The notes under the pieces: model-generated | Databases searched by the model: none | Seen by the model: only the letters and a program-made list of their open reading frames with translations | Told to the model about the DNA's origin: nothing | From: Aquatica leii | Lineage: Eukaryota; Arthropoda; Insecta; Coleoptera; Lampyridae | Assembly (NCBI GenBank): GCA_035610365.1 | Contig: CM069436.1 | Coordinates: 90,459,912 to 90,523,911 of the forward strand | DNA length: 64,000 nt | Reading direction: 5' to 3' | Shown here: piece after piece, positions 58,885-64,000 of the stretch | How positions within the stretch are numbered: position 1 is the first letter of the stretch | Layout: each line of letters starts with the position of its first letter | Made by a program: the position numbers and the translations under genes

Positions 58885-60709
58885 TGTTACGGTAAGAATT
58901 ATGGGTAACTAAATTTAAATGGAGCGATGGTCGCAGTAGCTCGGTTCTTGTAGGCAAAATGAGGTGGGTTAGAAATTGCGAGGGGAATATTTAAATCAGA
59001 GATGTCGTGGTAGATAAAATTAGTCAAATAGTGATTAGAAATTGTTAGAAATGGGCGCCACACAATTTGTTTAGTTACGGTCCTGTTAAGTAAATTGTAA
59101 AAGTTTAACAGGGCTCTAGTAGTAGCGAAGGGTTGCTGAAAGAAAGAAAAAAACGGGGAAGGTTAAGCAATAAATAGCAATCAGTAAATTTGATGTAAAT
59201 ATAATGAATTTAGAATAAATAGCAATTTACAAAATAATCAATAAAATATTCAATTTTGAATTATGCAAACAAAATATGCGTGAAGTTGAGTAAAACAATC
59301 GATAATGGATTTCAAATATTACAAAAATACAAGATCTAAATTACCTTGTGTTAAAATAAAAGTAGTAAAATTAATTTAATTACGTTAGGTTCGCAAAACA
59401 AACAACAAAAAAAATTTAATTTGGGGCAGCGATCGTTATTCGACAAGACAGTAATTTCAAGTTTGAAATACAAAAAAAAAAATCTTACCTTATTACTTCG
59501 CTGATGGAACTCCGTGCACGGTATTTCCAGTCGAAGTTTCCTTAAATAAAATATTTAAAACAAACAATTGGCCGTCGGCAAATAACAGGCGACAATTAGA
59601 GTTAGGTTCAAGTTTACTATCTCGTAGATCAAGAGATGCGCGACCAAATTTATGTAGGTTAATAGGTCAGTTACAATTACGTTATAAGTCAACAAATTTC
59701 AAGGTAAATCAGATAACAACTTCTTATAAAAACAAAGAAAAATTAAATTAAGTAAATTAAGCCAAAGTTTAAATAACAAAAGTGAATTTTAAATAGCAAA
59801 AAAAAATTGTAAAATTTTAAAGTATAAGGAAAAGTTCTTGAATTTCTAAAGTTGATTAAGCAAGTAGGATTTTAAATAAAAGTTCAATGTAGAAAATCAA
59901 ATCTTTGAGATTTGCACAAATATGAATTAATTCACAATAAAACGAAGGTTAACGGTTGGTTTTTTTTTCACTTAGCGTCAGTTGGTGCAATCGAAGTTGA
60001 CTTCTTAGCGTAGCGTTAGTAGAGTTTACAGATGAACGGAGTATTTTGGTAGTTGAAGGAACTTTCACACGTGGAGTAAACAATCCGTTGGAGGAAACAT
60101 TCATGTGAATTAGAACAATTTCGTCGGAAGAAAAACCGCTATACAGAGGAAGGGAGAGAAGCGAAGTTAGATTAACTAAATAAAACAAAAACAAAGTACT
60201 TTACCTGGGTATAATAATCCAGCGTTAAGAAAACTAAGTACAATTTTAAAATTTAAAGTAACTTATAGCCGTAAATATACGATTTTTAGTAATTTTAGGA
60301 AAGAAACAGGTTCCGTAGATATACTAAAAATTAGGAAGGTTTCAACGTAATATCCGGTAAAATCACCGTGTTTAAGTAAACGTTAGTACTTCCAAGGTAC
60401 AGTAAATTTTTGAAGTGATCTCAACAAGAGTTTGTCAGGAACTGATTAAAGAAGGAAACGAAAGAATCTAGATCATAATGACCTCACAAGAAAACAAAAT
60501 AAATTCGTCAGCAAACTCGTGAGAAAGCAAAATTTAGTCACGTATTAACCGAAAATAATACGCTCTTAATTACTCATAAATTACAAATTATCAACTTTAA
60601 AATGTAAAGAAATAAAGCGTGAGATTAATAACAACAGCAAATTCCTACACGTCTAACTTAAATAAATGAAACAGTACCGGATTTGGGAAAATTTGCTCAG
60701 GGCGTAACA
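58885..60709. mobile_element. long solo LTR (about 1.8 kb)
   Basis: Begins TGTTACG and ends CGTAACA, a perfect 7-bp terminal inverted repeat with TG...CA ends, flanked by the 4-bp duplication GTAT (58881-58884 and 60710-60713). No RT, protease or second LTR lies inside. The only notable frame, 81 codons on the minus strand at 59949-60194, has no recognisable domain. Size and 4-bp duplication suit a Ty3/gypsy-type LTR. Orientation cannot be fixed because both ends read TGTTACG inward. Confidence 0.6.
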
Positions 60710-60713
60710 GTAT

Positions 60714-62320
60714 GTTGGTAGTTGGATTTAATAACCGCAAAACTCTAAAAATGTATCGATAAAACACGGTTGTAATTAATCCATATTAACAAAATTAAGT
60801 CTAAAACTAATTAAGTATCCTCTTCATAACCAAAATTGACCGGTTTTAGCATTTTGGACATAATGTTTTTATTTTTTAGATATTGTAATTTTCTCAACCG
60901 TGTTCTATATACAATTTCGCTTAAATTTTGTCTGATTAATGATTGCGACAGTTATCAGTAGTTAGGCGCTAGTTTAATGCAATTAATTTTGACGTAATTG
61001 TGATTTATAGGCAAAAATAAATAGATAAGGTAATTTTTTTTGCTAAAATTACTAAAATTATATAAAAACATCTTTATTTTAAACATTGATTATTTCTAAA
61101 ATATATTTAATTCCAAAATATTTATATTTAGATAAGCGCGAACTTCAAAGAGTTTACATTTTTAAAAATTAAGTTAATTTGTTTAATTAACGATTTAAAT
61201 TAAATAGCATGGTTGACGATTTTGTAAACTTTTTTTTAAAAGCTGTTAATTATTAACTAGTAGTTAACAAAAAAATATTATTTTTTTGAGTCTAATAAAT
61301 GCTACTTTACAACTAGTAGTGTACAAAGTAATTTATGGCACTAGCGTCGAAAGTGAAGCATAGCATAACAAACGTTAATGCAGCGCAATGTCTTAAAACA
61401 GCCCCTCCGTGACAGTGAGTTATGCTAAGAGACTTTTGATGACAATTACATACATTATTATTCGTAATGTTTTTTTCAATTTTTTTTTTAATTTAAGAAC
61501 AATGATATTAAAAACTTGACAATTTAATGTTAGCATTACATTTAATACTAGCAAAATCTATCAACTTTGAGAACCAATTTAACATCTTAGATTACTTGAT
61601 ATTACTATACGTAACATACGGATTATTAAATACTACCAACTCTAAAATATATAATACTCCAGTATTTAAAACTATAGCATATTTAAACTATTTGTAATTT
61701 TAATTTTATTTAAATTTAAAAAATTTTAATTAAATAATAATTGACTTTAAAAACAGTATAACGTATAATTTTAAAACTTGAACGTTGACGTAATTCTTTT
61801 AAACTTAATTTAGAAATGCTAAATATATATTTATAATTTACGCAGTTAATAAGTCATCGTGCATTTTTTAAAAATTTTTTGTGACGATTTTACGTATTTA
61901 TTATTGCAAATTTTTAATACAATTACTTTCAGTTTTTGTTTATAACTAAACCCATAAAATTTATATAAAGTTAAGTATTATAAAAAATTGTACAACTTTT
62001 TTCAAACAAAAGTTAGTGATTTCATATTTTATGTAATTTTTCAAAAACACGCTTTTTACATTTACAGTTAATAAAGTTATCTTTTTTGTTATTTACAAGA
62101 AACGGAGTTTGCCACATGCATTTATTTACGTGAATACAATTTTTGCTAAGTGATTTAAAATTATGTAGTATATTTTTGCAAAATTAAGAATGCGTTTTTT
62201 TAAAGAGAAGCATACGGAAGCAAATATTTTACTCAACTAGTTCCTAGAATTTACGAGTACATTATTAATAAAGAAAAAATCAAATATCAAAATCAAATTA
62301 GTTATTAACAATATATCCGT
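60714..62320. other. no gene recognised; one dispersed-repeat copy
   Basis: AT-rich apart from the repeat at 61314-61460. No coding evidence. Confidence 0.35.
61314..61460 (+). repeat. dispersed repeat, copy 2
   Basis: Diverged copy of 15717-15840 in the same orientation: TAGTGTACAAAGTAATTTAT and CGAAAGTGAAGCATAG at the left, GAGTTATGCTAAGAG...TACATTATT at the right. Confidence 0.5.
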
Positions 62321-62665
62321 ACGTACTCCAATACTACTGTCACGCGAACCAGCTTTCCCAGCTCAAGCTGTAGTGTTGTGCTCTGCTGACTTTGATTAGC
62401 AAGCACGGCAGCCGAACCCAAACTTCTTCTGCTGTGGACACGAACAAGCGGTGTTGGGGGGTCTTAGCTTAATTGTCCGGACCAAGAGGAGACAACCTCA
62501 TCAAAAACCTAAATCTGGAGAGGACCAGAACGATAGATACGTGGCTGGATAGAAAACCAGTCGTCACTGTTTCCAACCTCGGGGCACCAGGCGAACTCCG
62601 TTGTATATAGCCTTCCGTGCGTATCGGAGAACTGTGCACGGCGGACCTTCTTTTCCTCGGCACTC

Positions 62666-63660
62666 GTGGGAACATATATGGAACCATCGACTCCAATTTT
62701 AAAAAAAGACGGGGACTCTGATCAGAACCCAAAAATAACGGCTGACACTGAACGCGAACCCGAAAAGCCCAAAAAGCTTTCGGGGGCGGCAAGGCGAAAG
62801 CGTAAAAAACAAAGAAAATCGGGAGCGCAAGCACCCGGTTCCACTTCAATAGCTGGGACGCAACAGCGAAACCCAGTTATGCAAGAAACAAAGGCAAGCA
62901 CGTCAGAAACGCAACAGCGACACCAGACGGCGCATGCAACGATACTAACTGCCGGAACAGGGGCGCAAAAACGCAACATTTCTAGCAGTAGCACACCGCT
63001 GTCACCAGAACGACCCGTAAAGCGTAGTCGAGGGATCGAAGGAACCTAAAAAAAGACATTCAGGGACACTCTGAAGGAAATTGCTCTTGCAATAATACCA
63101 AAAGAGTTTCCTGAAAACACTATCAGTCCTGAAGAATCCGAGATCATAAAAACCTCGATACTTGGATGGATTGACAAACTGGAGAAGGGACAAGCTTCGT
63201 TTTTCCGGGATTCCTGAAAATAACGTGCGCAGACAAAGCAAGCAGAGAATTGCTAGTCGGCACGTCAAATATTAAGAAACCACTGGGGGAGGATAGGGAA
63301 CTAGAAGTTATCTATCTCAAAGACCTTCTTGCACCCAAGAAGGTTATCACTTGGGTCCCGGAAACAGCACTGGAACCGACCACCCTATTGAAAAGAATAT
63401 CGGTACAGAACAACATTAGTACCGAAACGTGGCGGGTGGTTAACTCTAAGCCAGATCCTAAAGGAACCCAATACGTCCTGTTTATGGACAAAGGGTCCTG
63501 GGAAAAGGTTGAAGGGTCAACCAACCAATTGCACCTTGGATTTTCAAGCATCACTCTTCGGGCGCTGGCCGACTCTAAAAAGGACAGCAAAGAACCGGAT
63601 GCTACAAGAGATGTCCACGGGGCAATGGATGAAAATCCAGAGCCAGAAAGAACTTGCTGA
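62666..63660 (+). pseudogene. LINE ORF1 with one stop and one frameshift
   Basis: ATG 62666 (MGTYMEPSTPILKKDGDSDQ). The N-terminal third is Lys/Arg/Gln/Thr-rich and disordered (KKLSGAARRKRKKQRKSG). A TAA at 63047-63049 interrupts it, but the same frame continues KKTFRDTLKEIALAIIPKEF and ILGWIDKLEKGQASFF. A frameshift at about 63.205 kb leads into FLKITCADKASRELLVGTSN, EVIYLKDLLAPKKVITWVPE, WRVVNSKPDPKGTQYVLFMD and HLGFSSITLRALA, an arrangement like the RNA-binding ORF1 domain of jockey/LOA-type LINEs (DUF4780-like). It ends PEPERTC at 63660. Expected role: RNA chaperone in the retrotransposition particle. Non-functional. Confidence 0.75.
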
Positions 63661-63671
63661 CGGCAAATCTA

Positions 63672-64000
63672 ATGCTGAAAATGGTTCAAATAAACATACA
63701 TCATTGTAGGGTAGCTTCCGCGGCCCTCAATGCTTATATCGTGACACACGACATTGACATCGCCCTTGTCCAGGAGCCATGGATCCACAAGAGAACAATA
63801 AAAGAGTTGAACTGTCCAGGTAGGTGGCTGCTTGCGGCCCACTTTGTGCACAACCCTTGTGGGATTTATGTTCTAGAGACCTAGTGGCAGCTAAAATATC
63901 TGTAGTAGAAGAAGGCAACCGGAAAGAGTTCACTATCGGATCCGGCTACCTCCCCTACGACCAGACAGGATCGCCGCCGCCGAAGGAAATCCACAGGCTG
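63672..64000 (+). pseudogene. LINE ORF2 start: AP endonuclease, one frameshift, truncated by window
   Basis: ATG at 63672, eleven bases after the ORF1 stop. MLKMVQINIHHCRVASAALN and DIDIALVQEPWIH are the first two endonuclease motifs (catalytic Asn and Glu). PGRWLLAAHF and GIYVL follow. A frameshift at about 63.86 kb gives a TAG in the original frame, and the next frame continues RDLVAAKISVVEEGNRKEFT and IGSGYLPYD to the window end. The protein would be the endonuclease/RT that nicks DNA and copies the RNA. Close spacing to ORF1 suggests reinitiation. Confidence 0.85.

Larger units (their letters stand above)
62325..64000 (+). mobile_element. 5' part of an R1/LOA-like LINE, cut by the window end
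   Basis: Abrupt rise in GC content at about 62.32 kb. A GC-rich 5' leader is followed by ORF1 (62666) and ORF2 (63672), closely spaced. Codon composition differs sharply from all neighbours, so the insertion is probably recent and has not yet drifted to the local AT bias. It already carries several lesions. RT and 3' end lie beyond the window. Clade from the ORF2 start, which has the IN-x-x-H-C-x-x-A-x-x-A-L and LVQEPW motifs shared by R1, LOA and related LINEs. Confidence 0.85.

Noticed and set aside
1..64000. Bacterial contamination, virus insertion or toxin-antitoxin system
   Set aside because: No prokaryotic gene organisation, no viral structural or replication genes, and no compact gene pairs; all recognisable proteins are eukaryotic transposable-element products or a THAP exon.

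Overview
The window is eukaryotic nuclear DNA, very A+T-rich, with no operons, no bacterial-type genes and almost no intact reading frames. The transposon families point to an arthropod, most likely an insect: Transib, piggyBac, pogo/Tigger-like, Tc1/IS630-like, Ty1/copia, Ty3/gypsy, Penelope-like elements (PLEs), a CR1/jockey-like LINE and an R1/LOA-like LINE. The only gene I would call functional is a tRNA-Asn(GUU) at 21.15 kb. No intact protein-coding host gene is visible. A THAP-domain exon (50.5-50.8 kb) and a two-exon fragment with a 50-bp intron (36.9-37.9 kb) are the only coding pieces with splice signals.

Layout. 0-0.18 kb: 3' end of a PLE. 2.75-5.3 kb: decayed copia element whose reverse transcriptase is split by a 919-bp solo LTR. 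7.6-11.4 kb: complete Transib copy with both termini and a 5-bp target duplication, transposase dead. 11.8-14.0 kb: PLE with RT and GIY-YIG endonuclease on the minus strand, split by a 178-bp TTAA-flanked MITE. 16.1-16.5 kb: possible piggyBac tail. 18.9-20.0 kb: second solo LTR of the family that hit the copia element, in opposite orientation. 20.9-21.6 kb: tRNA-Asn with a tRNA 5' fragment and three 53-bp tandem repeats, all between 18-bp inverted repeats. 24.4 kb: transposase fragment. 27.5-29.1 kb: pogo-like fragment followed by a piggyBac relic. 30.0-34.0 kb: nearly full-length LINE on the minus strand. 34.0-35.1 kb: piggyBac relic. 36.9-37.9 kb: spliced orphan fragment. 39.7-40.5 kb: gypsy protease/RT relic. 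40.8-42.9 kb: complete pogo-like element with TIRs and TA duplication. 47.6-48.7 kb: two PLE pieces in head-to-head inverted arrangement. 49.4-50.35 kb: hAT-like non-autonomous element. 50.5-50.8 kb: THAP exon. 52.5-53.8 kb: piggyBac relic. 57.1-58.0 kb: Tc1/IS630-like relic. 58.9-60.7 kb: long solo LTR. 62.3-64.0 kb: comparatively GC-rich and therefore probably young R1/LOA-like LINE running off the window.

The parts do not form a pathway; the window is a nested archive of insertions. Nesting gives relative ages: copia is older than the 919-bp LTR, and the PLE is older than the TTAA MITE. The observations I rate highest are the Transib copy whose two ends both carry the V(D)J heptamer CACAGTG, hammerhead-ribozyme-like motifs at the 3' ends of two PLE families, and a tandem slippery sequence at the exact start of the ORF1/ORF2 overlap of the 30-34 kb LINE. 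I found no convincing new multi-gene system. All assignments are by eye; none was tested by database search.
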